Below, piece after piece: positions 1-11,200 of a stretch of 64,000 nucleotides of DNA. Source of the stretch: Isoetes taiwanensis. Its lineage: Eukaryota > Streptophyta > Lycopodiopsida > Isoetales > Isoetaceae. Each line of letters opens with the position of its first letter. The first letter of the stretch is position 1. Both the position numbers and the translations under genes were made by a program. The DNA is taken from contig JAJEKV010000003.1 of the NCBI GenBank assembly GCA_021234155.1, positions 31,479,166-31,543,165 on the forward strand, read 5' to 3'. The notes under the pieces were generated by a model. It worked only from the letters and a program-made list of their open reading frames with translations. It was not told the origin of the DNA and searched no databases.

Positions 1-1176
1 TCCATTTGAGAGAATTCGTAAAGCTGGTGTCGCTCAAAATACTTTTTATCGGGGCCAACAAGGGCTTCACCTGAAAGTGGGCGCCAAGAAGGATACAGAT
101 GCAAAAAGGGCCGGATCCTTGGGAGCAAGAGAGCTTGAAGTGTAGAAAATCTTGGGGCAGCCATGGGAATGATTTGCGTAATCTAAGAGAGATGCCAAAG
201 GCGGAAGACGAAAGTCGAAAGCACGGAGGATGAAGGCGCAGAGGAACTAAAAGGTTTGTTTTAGGGCGCAATAACCGAGGCTAAGAGGTATGAAGAGTTC
301 AAACGGAACCGCTGATGATGCCAGTGTCAAAAGATGCGAAGAAGGGGATTGAGAGGCAAAAATTTGGCTAAGTCCCCAAAAACGTAAGGGAGAAGCAATG
401 AACGGTGAGGATGAGACGGAAAGAAAGATCGATGTGACAGATGGCAAAGGACATCCATTAATGTTCGACGGGCGGGAAAGAAGGAATGGCATTCAATGCC
501 GGCAACTCGGCGGGATATCATTAAAAGGAATGTGTCGAAGGTACCATGGCTAGATATGCGGCGGAGAACAGATTCTCATTTTAGAAACAAATTTGCATTG
601 CAAACACGCTGGCGATTTGTGTGATTGGTCCACGCCGACAAGGAGTTCCTCGCCATTATATAAGACGAACCGAGAGAAACGAAGGCATCCGATGGCGCCA
701 AGATGGCAAAATACCGGCTTGAACGAAGATTGCACCATGCCGACTAACCGCCGAGTGGATCACTTGTAAGATGAATTGTTCGATCTTCGGGCGCCGCCAC
801 AACCGCGGGCATTCGCATGGACGGCCGGTGTGCCGATGGCTGAACATCCCGACCAAGACCAACGGATGGAGGTGGTTCTCGACCTTCGCCGATCCGGAGC
901 GTAACCTCTACCATCTCCTCCAAGATCACCTCTCGCCCAACCCTGAGTAGAGGGTTTTTCCTCTTAGGACTTAGTAGATAGGGCTCGAGCCCGCTTTTGT
1001 ATATAGGGCGCGGCCCATAGCGAAATAGCTGGGTCGCCCCACATTTTGTAAAAAAATCTCCACTATAATATAAGCTACCGCCTTTCTAGTCACTTTCTGG
1101 TGTGTTGATTCTTGAACCGCCTCTTTTTGGATGTTCACTTTCTCGGTGATGAAATGCTTTGAGACGAAAACCATTA
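1..1176. other. Sequence beyond the gypsy integrase, possible LTR remnant
   Basis: No supportable coding region. On the minus strand a TATA-like CCCTATATACAAAAG lies near 1000, which would suit an LTR promoter placed downstream of integrase. No second copy of this stretch was seen near 6.3 kb, so LTR identity is only inferred from position. Confidence 0.3.
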
Positions 1177-1435
1177 ACTAATGTAGGTAATGGAGTGCCA
1201 TCTAATTCAAATGAGTTGGAAAACACTTGGTCTAACCACTTGAACAATTTGATAAGGGCCAAGCCAACTAAACTTGAGTTTACCCGAAAAATTTTTGTAC
1301 CGAATCATAAAGAAGAACCAAATCTCCTTGTTTGAATGTTTTTGTCTTCAAACGCTTGTCATGTAAAGATTTTTGCAACTCGTTGTCCATGAAGAACACC
1401 TAATATAAGCATCCCTTCAAGTTCATCCAACTGCT
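1177..1435 (-). pseudogene. Integrase C-terminal GPY/F module (gypsy pol)
   Basis: Minus-strand translation, switching frames, gives LHDKRLKTKTFKQGDLVLL, then KFSWLGPYQIVQ and ELDGTPLP followed by an NG pair. The WLGPY core with a preceding GDLVLLYDS-type stretch is the GPY/F module that closes many plant Ty3/gypsy integrases. It lies directly after the integrase catalytic core on the same strand and needs at least two frameshifts to be read through. Confidence 0.75.
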
Positions 1436-2361
1436 CTAATTGATAGACCCGCTTTTTGAGAGCACCGGTGGATTATGAGCAAGAGCCGCTTGAAAACGGA
1501 GTGTTGGAAGGATGTATTCAAAGGGCATGAGAGCTTCCCCGACCATAAACCAATTTAAAAGGAGGTGACCCGAAAGCAATCTTGAAACAAGTATTGTAGG
1601 CCCAAAGAACAAGAGGGAAGTTTTGTCCCGCCAACTGCATGGGAAGCCACCACAAATTTTCTTGAGAATGGTGACCGAGTTTTGTTGGTGCTTTCTCGCC
1701 AACCCATTGCCTTGAGGATAGTAAGGTGTGCTCTTGTGATGATGTATCAAGAGATAATCCGGCCGCCTTTTGATAGTATGATTGATGAAATGAACACCAC
1801 TGGCCACCGACCAGCCCGCGGGGCAGCCAATCGCTGATAATTTGTTGATAGAGGACTCGAAATGCGGCTTCGCAGCAGCAGTTGTTGTCCGGAAGTGCAC
1901 AAGCTTCCGCCCATTTGGTGGCGTGAGTCGCGAGAACCGAATGTATCGCACGAAAGTGTGCCGCCGCAGAGGATCTATAGGTCCCACAAAGTCCATTCCC
2001 CATTTGTCAAGGGAAGTGGCGCATGACCGGGCGCCAAGGGAAGAGCCGCCACGGGTCCGGGCGGGCCCCCACCACCGGGCAAGCGCCACACGCGGCGGGC
2101 GCGGGGAGCATCTCTAAAGAGCGTAAATAATACCCCAAGAAGAAGGATTTTGGCGCGTCGTGGTGTCACCATGAAAATGACCACCACCGAGCCCTTGATG
2201 AGCTTCTCGAACAATGTCCGAACTTCATGAGGTAGAACACAGCCACCGGCTGATGGTGTCCTTACCCTTTTGTAGAGATGTCCGCAAACCATGGTGTAGT
2301 CACCTGACCTCCTGAAAATTGATGGCGACGGGATTGTCGCCATGTGAGAGAGCCGCCTCAT
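1436..2361 (-). pseudogene. Integrase, zinc-binding and catalytic core (gypsy pol)
   Basis: Two overlapping minus-strand frames carry integrase. The segment from 2361 has a degraded HHCC-type region (LYKRVRTPSAGGCVLPHEVR, then LLGVLFTLFRDA, the usual GYYWPTLFRDA position). The core begins with DKWGMDFVGPIDP, the common WGMDFxGPxP signature holding the first catalytic Asp, followed in another frame by THATKWAEACALPDNN and later LVLWAYNTCFKIAFGSPPF and LVYG, the conserved end of the core. Frameshifts separate these blocks. A GC-rich stretch at 2020-2110 seems to replace part of the linker after the zinc-binding region. Confidence 0.88.
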
Positions 2362-2612
2362 CTTCCGGGGTGGAAGAGCACCGTGAGGAGGTACCGCTGA
2401 AAATCATGAAACCAATGTGGTGTTGCCGCGACTAAAAAGAGTTGAGCATCGTGGAAGGCGCCCGAGACCCCTCAAGGGGGATCATCCGCGGTGGATGCGG
2501 AAAGATAATCCGAACAACATGAGATTTGCCAGCCTTTATGAACGATTTCAAAAGGAGCAAATTTGGAGAAGAAGGACCCAACGAGCAATGCGCCCGTGGG
2601 CGGATTTGTTGA

Positions 2613-2994
2613 TCAAATAGAGAAGTGCTTGGTGGTCCACAAAGAACTTGATTTGACTGCCCAAAAGGTAATGACGGAAGCGCTGGACACGTAAAATGAG
2701 ACCCAAAGCTTCACGCCCGCGGGCGTAATAGTTGCGCCGCCAGAATTGAGTTTTCTACCGGGCGAAGCGATTTGGTTTATCGCTGCAGCGATCATATTCT
2801 TGAGAAAGAACAGCCCAATAGCAAACGCCGGTGACATCGACATGAACGCGAAAGGGCTTGTCCCCATTGAGGAGGAACAAGAACCGTGCCCGAGTAAGCA
2901 AAAGCTTCACCGTTGGAAAGCAAATCACCGGGAATTCCAAGCCCGTGGATTCGCCACCCGTGAGTTTATGAATGGGATCTGCAATGGTCGCCAC
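2613..2994 (-). pseudogene. RNase H domain remnant (gypsy pol)
   Basis: Minus-strand translation contains NGDKPFRVHVDVTG followed by CYWAVLSQEYDR, aligning with the start of Ty3-type RNase H (KPFxLxxDASxxAxGAVLxQ), in which the first Asp is catalytic. The expected Ser after TDA is changed and the reading frame breaks soon after. It lies between RT and integrase as expected. Confidence 0.75.
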
Positions 2995-3610
2995 CCGTGT
3001 ATGAAGGTGGAGTAATAATTGACCTTTCCCGTGAAAGAGCGCGTCTCTTTGATATTGGCTGGTGCTTGAGCTTTGAGCACAATAACCGATTTTGGCAGAT
3101 CGGGTGATTCCTCGCTTTGGTCGACAACATGGCCTAACGTAACACCGTAAGACGCAAAAAGGTGCATTTCTCGATTGAGACTAATGCCTGACTCATCACA
3201 TTTCTGAAGACGAAGTTCCAATTTATCCAAATGGTCAGCCATGGAACTCAGAGGCGTAGAAGTCATCTTGAAAAATTTGCAAGAAGGGATTTTCCTTCAT
3301 GAAATCATGAAAAACCGAGAGCATGATTCGCTGAAATGTTGAAGGAGAGTTGATAATCCAAAAGGAACCACCTTGTAGGCAAAAGTGACTTACCGGTGGT
3401 GAAAGTGGTCTTGAGTTGATCGATTCTTTGATGGAGATCTGATTGTAAAACCGTAAAAACCATCCATAAAGGAGTACATCTCATGTCCACCACTTCTTCC
3501 GTAACTTGGTCCGCGGAAGGAAGTGGAAAATGATCACGCCCGCGGCCCCGATTGAGTTTTCGAGATAGTCTACACATGCACGCCGATCTTACCATTGTGC
3601 TTAAGGGCAA
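2925..3610 (-). pseudogene. Reverse transcriptase remnant (gypsy pol)
   Basis: The upstream piece (from 3610) reads MCRLSRKLNRGRGRDHFPLP, matching the DYRxLNxxTxKDxxPLP start of the RT fingers, then HQRIDQLKTTFTTGKS, the KTAFxT position. The downstream piece (from 3266) has YGVTLGHVVDQSEESPDL followed by NIKETRSFTGKVNYYSTFIH, the thumb region common to Ty3/gypsy RTs (FLGHxVSxxG, then NxKExRSFxGLxxYYRxFI). The catalytic YxDD segment is not readable in the gap. At least three frame changes are needed. Confidence 0.85.
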
Positions 3611-4470
3611 TGACGATAGGGCTCACCCATTCGTAATGTTTGACCTCATAGATCAAACCCGCAAAGAAGGAGTTTGTCAATTTCCGCCTTGACGCCGATC
3701 ACCTGCAATTAGGGTTGAGCCTCAGATCGCCGCCGCTGCTAATCGGGTCGCATCGATTTGGTAGGAATGGTGAGTTCCCCAAGCTTTTGTTGATTCCCCA
3801 AGATCTTTGTAACCCGTGCTTAAAAATGTGTTTGAATTTTTGAAACAAACGCGGACGGCCCCGCTACGATAAGGAGCCGGAAGGTTTGCAGCAAATGCGA
3901 CAAAGCTGATTGTTGCCAACATCCACAATCTCGACTTCGAGTCCGAATATGGGGTATGACTTCAAAGATCCCGACAATGTGTGCGTGGAGGTTGGAGCAT
4001 AACCGATGCGGGCACTTTGGCGCGGTGAAAAGAGAGGTTGCTCGGGCCATCTAGCAAAGTGGTTGCTTCATGACGGCTGCATGTACATCAACAGGAGTTG
4101 CAGGAGTGTCAGCATCCGAAAAGTGATCAACGCTGATTCGACATTGCAAGGAGCCGTAGGGTCAAGCAAGGCAGCCACGTACCGTCCCGATCAAGAGTCA
4201 TTTCCCCCAAGGATCAAAGATATTCGGGTAGGATGATAGAGGCGCACGCCAGCAGGGAGCCCCCCGAACTTGATAAATATTCTCGAAAGCTTCTTCCGAA
4301 TCGTTCCGAGAGAGGGGTTCCGCATTGTCAACAGAAATGATCCTCGCCTGCTTGCAAGTCCATGGTGGCATTGAGATGACCATCGGTGATGACTAACCGG
4401 GTCCGCGGGCCCAAGAATGGATACTCTTTGCCCGGGCGGAGAAAGGGTCTTCCCACCAAAGATTTCATAG

Positions 4471-5046
4471 TCACCGATCTTCGCCAGCCTTTCCACACCC
4501 AAATTCCATGGGAAAGCCGAGATCACCAATGTTGATGTGAAGAATAGGTGTGACGCCTTGAGGTCTCGTGATATGGCCATTAGCCAATTTGATGTCATAT
4601 GGGGCACCGAAAGAGTTGTGTGATGCCCATTTGTTTGCGAGTTTATCCGTGATGAGATTGACCGCACTACCTCCATCGATTTGAACATGGTTGACTTGTC
4701 GATTTCCCACCGTGGCATGGACCGTGGGTGTAGAGGTAGCTACGCCCCAACTAAAACAGCTTGGGAGTGGTAACCGGTCCTTGAGAGCGTGACGTAGTTT
4801 TAAAATGGTTGCCAAGCTTAAAGGAATTTTGATCTTGGCAAGCTCCTCTTGGAGTTCGAGAGGTACATGAGAAAAAGGATCCGGCCGGTTCCATCGGGTG
4901 GAGTGCGGGCGTGGAAGCAAAGAATTCTTTTTGAGTAAGTCAACCCTACCGCAATATTGGGATATGTCCGAGAGCCGCGGAGGTTGAGATGTTGAAGGGG
5001 TATCTTGTCTTTGTTGAGCTCTAGTGGTGGCATGAACATTGGCCAA
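4471..5046 (-). pseudogene. Retroviral-type aspartic protease remnant (gypsy)
   Basis: Near residues 118-135 of this minus-strand frame the sequence reads NHVQIDGGSAVNLITDKL, the active-site flap start of plant gypsy proteases (usually IDxGSxxNVM or IDGGSAVNLM). The catalytic Asp and the following Gly are present. Upstream is a hydrophilic linker typical of the gag-protease junction. The frame opens at 5046 by internal start only; the parent polyprotein would continue from gag. Confidence 0.72.
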
Positions 5047-5249
5047 TGTGCGCCTTCAGCAGCCTGCATGAGATTCAAAATGCTTTGGCTTAACTTTGGG
5101 CATGACATTTGGCATGAGCTTTTCCAAGTCGGTGCAAAGTGAACCTTTTTTCGGCCCCTCATGAGGAATGGTGTCAACCGCAGCGCGCAAAGCTGCGGTC
5201 CTTCTCAATAATAGTCAAGGGACGCGATGCCTTGGTCCGGGCGCGGAAA

Positions 5250-6288
5250 CTAGACCAACCCAATTTGACGGCCGTACGGAGGATTAAGTGCCCGAAAAAT
5301 TTCCTCTTGGGCTTGTTGATCCAAATTGAGGTTGATTTGCCGGAGCTGGTTGATAGCGCGGATTGCCGAGGCGCCTTTGGGGCTTCTTAAGAACTGGTCG
5401 CTGGCCTTGTTTGCCATTAGCAAGCCGAGTTGGTAAGCCGTGAGGCGACCGATGTGGTCCGATTTGTGCCGTGAAGCCGACCCTGAACTTGTGGAAGTTG
5501 AGGACACGCCGGGGTGGTATGACCCCATTCTGACAAAGGATAACACCGAGCTTTAGAAGGATCAAAAGGAGGACGCTGGTTGATCCCCGTGGTTGGTCCC
5601 GTTGTCGATAGAGTTGCGCGGGCTGCACCAAGAGGTGGTCAGCCGATAGTGCGATTGTGGTCGAGGTGTGGTTTGCACTTGATAAACCATTTTGTTGCGG
5701 AACGGTGTGGGATGAGTGCGAAAAGTGCACTCTTCCGCGGGCATGATTGCACATGTTGCATCGCTGCAATGAGGCGGGCCATTGGTGGAGTTGCACTCAT
5801 TGGCCAAATGGCCTTGATATTTGCAAATATGGCACCGTGATTTGATCAACTGCGGATTAGCGCGGTTGAGGCCGAATGTACCGCTTGTGGAACCATGACG
5901 GTGGAATGAACGGAGCTCTTGAAGAGCCACGCCGAGGAAACATTGACGAGTGATTGACAGAACGATAGCCTGCCCAAAGTTTTGGACGCAGTATTCACCG
6001 CATGAGTCGAATAGCAGAGGAAGTCCTGGAGAAACCGCACCAAAAAATCTGCTCGCGTAGGGTACCCTTGAGCTTACTTAGCAGAATGTGAAGTCGATCC
6101 GCAAAAATCCCGCACTGCGGGCTCTTGTTGAAGTTCATTGAGTTGCTTGAGATGAAGTTGATCATCATCCGTGGTCCCAGAATGAGAGAAAAAGCAAAGG
6201 CGCATTTCGACCAAGTTTTGTTTCCAATGGCTTTGTTGACATGAGCCATTTCTTCACGGACATTTCCCTTCCTTATCGAGCGGCTCAT
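5250..6288 (-). pseudogene. Gag remnant with CCHC zinc knuckle (gypsy)
   Basis: At about 5820 the minus strand encodes SRCHICKYQGHLANECN, a complete C-x2-C-x4-H-x4-C zinc knuckle as in gag nucleocapsid. Upstream (6288-5995, another frame) FADRLHILLSKLKGTLREQI resembles the plant gag capsid motif FADRLxxLLxxLKG. Downstream is a Gln/Pro/Ser-rich linker leading to protease. Frameshifts break the region into at least four pieces. Confidence 0.78.
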
Positions 6289-6334
6289 CTCAAGGGCTGT
6301 ATTCGATTAGATACCTTCTTGATATAGTGCAGCA

Positions 6335-6660
6335 GGGGTATGGGATAAGCTTTGGAAAGGTTGGGGCCCCATTGGATTAAAGATTTCCTTGAAGGATCCT
6401 TGCTTTGGTGTGTTGGTTATCACTAGAGGTGTAGTGCATAACATTTGGTATCGAGACGAGTTCCAATTCCTCGTGGCAACATTGGTGTGTTCCACATACT
6501 TGAGGCGGCTTGTCTCGGGAAGGAGGAATTGATATGGTCTGTGGGGTATGGGATAAAGCCTTCCTGGAAGGTTGGGGCCCATTGGATAAAGATTTCCATG
6601 AAGGATCCGCCCTTTTGGTGTGTTGGTTATCACTAGAGGTGCTAGTGTGTAACATCATCT
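6335..6660. repeat. Direct duplication resembling LTR 3' ends
   Basis: Two direct copies, 6335-6443 and 6542-6657, share GGGTATGGGATAA, GGAAGGTTGGGGCCC, GATTTCC, GAAGGATCC and GTGTTGGTTATCACTAGAGG in the same order, about 207 bp apart. The first is followed by ATAACATTTGGTATCGAGAC, which resembles the junction between a plant LTR end (CA) and a Met-tRNA primer binding site (TGGTATCAGAGC) on the plus strand, opposite to the adjacent gypsy element. I read it as a fragment of a second LTR element or a rearranged LTR. Confidence 0.45.
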
Positions 6661-7739
6661 CTCTCAATCTCTCACAATATCTAGGAGGCGAGTTACGTCA
6701 CCACAAATCGGACTAAACTTAAGCGTCACGAAATGACGGTTTCTGCCACTCAACGGATCCAATGGATATAAACTGCCATCGCCGGAATGTCACGACACTT
6801 TTTGAGCACGCAAAGACACAACCATTAGAGGTCTAAGTTCTTATTTTAAACCTCATTTTTGCGATTGAAAGGTGGCGGTTGGATCCTTATCCACACATCA
6901 TTTGGAGCTTCCATCTTTGCATGGATACATGCGGTGCGTGAAATGAAGATTATTGCAATTTGTATGCTGACTGGTCGCTTCGTGTGGAGCCAAACGTCCA
7001 GGTACTAACCTCGTTTTTGAACACAGCGTGCATATGGAAATGAAAAAGTCCATTCTCCTCTAATCATGCTTTTTATACATTAAACAAATTCAAATTTTTG
7101 AATTGCTTAAAGGGGGCGGGAAGCATGTATTGGGATGATAAAGTCCGGTTAATCTTTGGGTTCCACATGGAGCCAAGCTATGACAGCTTAAACACTTCCG
7201 GGCAGGGTAAAAAAATTCAGCAGCGTTTTGGAAAATCAGCCATGCAAGATCCAACTTACGTAGGCGATGCAGTGTGAATTTTTGTCGATCTTGACTCCGC
7301 CCGAACTCGTGGAGGCCTAAACCTCCATGTGAACCACCACCATAAAGTAGCGGCCATAGCGCTACTCGAAATGAAGTCATTCACAAAGCTTCAACCTACA
7401 CATTCAAATTTGAAATGTGGGCGGGAAAGCTTATTATAGCCGTGGTCTCTAAGTAGAAAATAAGCGCAAGAATCGGTGACACTGCGGCAGTATCACGACA
7501 AACCGAGACAAATCGCCAGGTTTCACCGTTATCTTTATAATGCAAGTGGCTTTTTAGAGCGCCACGTATTTGCATCGACTGTCGACAACCAGCGAAATTA
7601 AATACATATGGCGCCGTGAATCATAGTCCCCGCAATACGGGAGAATATTCCGTCGTCTGTAATGATGAGATTTTGTTATCCTAGGTGGCATGGGAAAAAA
7701 GGCCGGAAATATGATGTGGAATGGGTGATAGGAGGCCAT
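6661..7739. other. No recognisable feature
   Basis: Short frames of up to 96 codons exist on the minus strand, but none shows a recognisable motif, a repeat or a believable splice structure. I see nothing else here. Confidence 0.6.
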
Positions 7740-8285
7740 TTTAGACTAAATCAGCCCTAATGACTTTTTTTTGTTTTTTTTTTGTTTTTGATATTTTTCT
7801 CTATATTGATGTTTTGCCGTAGATATATTTATTTTCTGAAGGTGTGTGGTTTCTTAAGGAAGTATATTTTTTGTAAAAGTGGTTTTGTTTTACAAAGGGG
7901 TGTGCTTTTTAAGAAATGCTACTTTTTAGAAATTGTGTTTTTTTAAGTGTTTGTCATTTTTAGGGTGGTGTTTTTTTTTTAAGGATGTATGGGTCCCATA
8001 ACCTATTGGTCTCTAAAATGGGCGTTAAAAATTTATTATTCTATTCTATTCTTGGGGATGTGAAGTTTTAAGGTTAACTTTTATAAGCGATTTTATAAGC
8101 ACCGACTGTATGATCATTTGCTTACTACTCTCATCCATCGACTCAATATAAAGTATTCATATTTAGCCATTCGTATATATAAAAATAGATATCTCATCTA
8201 TTGCCCCTTACCCCTCATACTTATAGAAAATAGAATGCAAAGGCATATAGAAGATCACAAATTGAGTTGAATTGAATCAAAAAAT
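7740..8285 (-). repeat. Decayed dispersed repeat, inverted relative to 20.99-21.6 kb
   Basis: The right part (8170-8282) is the reverse complement, with scattered changes, of 20988-21100: both carry TGCCTTTGCATTCTA, CTATAAG-ATGAGGGGTA and CAATAGATGAGATAT. The left part is a T-rich run of degenerate 20-30 bp units (TTTAAGGAxGTxTGGTTTTT type) whose complement matches the AAAACCACACCTCCTTA units at 21.2-21.55 kb. This is an old dispersed element with two copies in the window. Confidence 0.65.
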
Positions 8286-11200
8286 TATTTTTCTGTACTT
8301 CCTGATTCATTGTGAAAATTTCAAGCCAATTTAACATTTGTTCCCGTCATCTTGGGTTAAATCGAGCCCAAATTTCTTTCCATGTTATATAAGTTTTCTT
8401 GATAATTCATTTTAAAATATCTGACTGAAATGTTGAAATGACACTCGAGATATCATCATTTAAATTAGCACATACTTTTTTTTTACCATAGAAAACTGTA
8501 CAAATTTTCTGTCCACTTTGAACCCAATCGTAGTGATAAGATCCAACAGGTCAATTTTTTCATATCCACCACAAATGTTTTCGATTTCTCTTCAAAAATA
8601 ATAGGACAATGATCAATACATTTCGAGATATTCTGATCACGGAGTGCTGGCTGTCTCAGTTTGATTTAGGGATTCAAAGTGTTTCATACATTTTGCAATT
8701 TTAACGTGGAGGGATTCATCGTAAAATCCATAGGTTGTCCAAGTGCGGTTCACGATCAACATGTCATGGGGCAGAAAAAGGAACACATAGGTCCAAACAT
8801 GGTCAAATGGAGTTTTCCATGGTCAACTAATGGTAGAAAGGGTCAAAGGACTCTAGCTACGATACTAGATCTTTTTAAAATCTCCATGGGGGAAATTCTT
8901 CCGTCCATTGCCCCGGTGTTGACGAAACGACACTTGATCAATCTCGATTGGGTGGCCGCGTTTAGAACCTCATAGTTATAGGCAACCAATTTTTGTGCAT
9001 TGCAAAGAAGCATCAATCACGATAGGATCCCCAAAGCAAAATGGGTAGTTGCACTCGAATCACGAGAATATCGGCGGTACTTACCTTTTTCAAAATGATT
9101 TTGGAGGAGCAATAAAAAAAAAGTTGTGGTGAGATATGGAAAAATATTTGGCTTTATTTGGATGCAGCATGACTAAGAAATCGGGTTCAAAATTGATAAA
9201 GAAAATTTGAAGCCCAGTAATGCGCTACTGACAAAAAAAGGTTTATTACACACAAATGATGAGATCTCGAGTTTTTTACTTAACATTTTTGCGATTGTTG
9301 TAGGCATCGGAGAAGCGTTAACAGAACATGTGGGAAAAAGCAAAACTGATTTGGGCGGGGCGATGGAGGGCTCGCGAGTTCAAATGGATCAAAAATTACA
9401 TCAATGGCGTCACAAAGCATCAAAAGCGATTTTTTGGATCTCAAGTTTTTAAAAAGTTTTTGCATTATTCAAGTGACACATGCCTCAATAGATCCTAAGA
9501 TCTACGTGTAAAAAGATAAATTGTGGTTTGGATCCACGAAGTATCTCTATAAGTTCGAAATTGTGAAAAGGGACAAGTGTACTATATGATTTTATAAGGT
9601 CTAGTATAGGTAGTCATATGCATTAGAGTAGAATGATGGCCCAATTGAAATAGGGTTTCATAGCATCAAGGTTTTTGTCCTTATCTTCTTAGATTGTCCT
9701 CTCTATTTTTATAGATTTTAGGGTTTGGTGGCATTTGGCGGACGAGGGGAGGCAAAAGTGAAGGGCACTCAATATGGTGGGCAGGGACGCCGGTTCTTGA
9801 AGGAGAGGATAGGAATTGCGATCTTATACGCTTCATAGAGCTGCGACTCCACCAAGTGTGTTTCTTCATGTTTTGATTGCTAGTACGTACTTTATGATTA
9901 GGTTGTGTTTTCGTCCGGATGGAGTGCGGTGGGCATATAGTACACGATGCGACGAAAAAAGACATTGCCTTCTCGGTGTGGGGTACTAAAAGCGGGTTTC
10001 TTGGCACTTTATGGGATCCAGTGATCAAAGCTTTTGGACGTAGTGTCTTTTGATGTTCTTCCACCATCTAGGGGTGAGGGCCAAATACGTCACTTTCGCG
10101 AAGATGGCAAAGGAACACAATCCTTTGTGATTTAGTTTCTATGTGGTGAAATGCCAAAATGTCCATGACTAAAGTATCACATTGTTTCGTTTGAGGTAAT
10201 TTGCATAATTGCAAGTTTTGTTGAATTAGTACGATTGCTAGCTATAAAATTTAAGCTTTACATATGATTGCTAATTTCTTCGGGTTACATGTGGAAGCAA
10301 GACGTTAAGCTAAGGACAAAGGCGGGGGTTGATGCAAAGTTGGGTAAATGCAATCAATGATCGCGGGACTAAGGCCACTGAAGGTTGGTGCCATCCTCAT
10401 CGCTTTGGCTCCTTTGCTCCTCGAGGAATCTGAGATTCGGACATGGCGACAATGTTTGTTGATGGGGGCTACCTTTAATGCAATAATGGAGCCATCGAAG
10501 ATGCAAAGTCTAGGTAGCCTTCATGTTACGTTATTTGCTTGTTATTTCATGTAACTACTATATTCTTGGAGAATAGGATAGTTATTTTAGGAAAGCCTAA
10601 TGGGTATTTGCTTGATTTTTATCACGGTTGGTGGCTTTGTCGGAGTTATATCAGGGCGCCTTTTAACCTCAATGAATCATCTAAACACATTCTTTGTTAG
10701 GGAAAAAGCAAGGATGGGTGTCTGGTATATATATTCATGTAAAGGTCGATTACCCGCACTTACACTGACCCCAATTTTTGGTCCACGATTGTTTTTACTT
10801 ATCACCGGAGTGTTGTTTTATACAACACCAAAATATTAAAAGTCCACGTGTCTGCCCGTTTATCCGTGTTGCACAAAGAGATAGTGGTTTTTTTGAGAAA
10901 TTTTCCACGTTGGTCTTTTGGCGTTTTTTCAACGTGTCCTTTCTTTTTCACTATTGTTTTTATTAGTTTTTTTTCGTGTGGTTTTTTTTTTTGTCAACTG
11001 TTGTTTTTGTAAGAAGTCATGCGTTGTTTTTTGAAAAGTACAGCGTGAATTCCACGATATTTCTACTAATGAAGAAGTAAAAGCCCGGATCTTTTCTCTT
11101 TTTCTATGCGTTTTGTTTTTTTCCTCTACTTGTAGTTTTTAAAAGTTGTCATTGTTTTCTTAGAGAAAGATGTGTAGTTTTTAAAGAAATCCACATGTTG

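Larger units (their letters stand above)
950..6300 (-). mobile_element. Decayed Ty3/gypsy LTR retrotransposon
   Basis: Reading the minus strand, the coding signatures appear in the order gag zinc knuckle (about 5.82 kb), aspartic protease (about 4.7 kb), reverse transcriptase (3.6-3.0 kb), RNase H (about 2.8 kb), integrase (2.3-1.5 kb) and an integrase C-terminal GPY module (about 1.25 kb). Integrase after RNase H is diagnostic of Ty3/gypsy and excludes copia. Every domain is broken by frameshifts and stops, so the copy is dead. I could not find a matched pair of LTRs; the first 950 bases may be 3' LTR sequence but have no partner to the right of gag. Confidence 0.9.

Noticed and set aside
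1842-2117. A plus-strand Arg-rich 91-codon frame
   Set aside because: Antisense shadow of the gypsy integrase.
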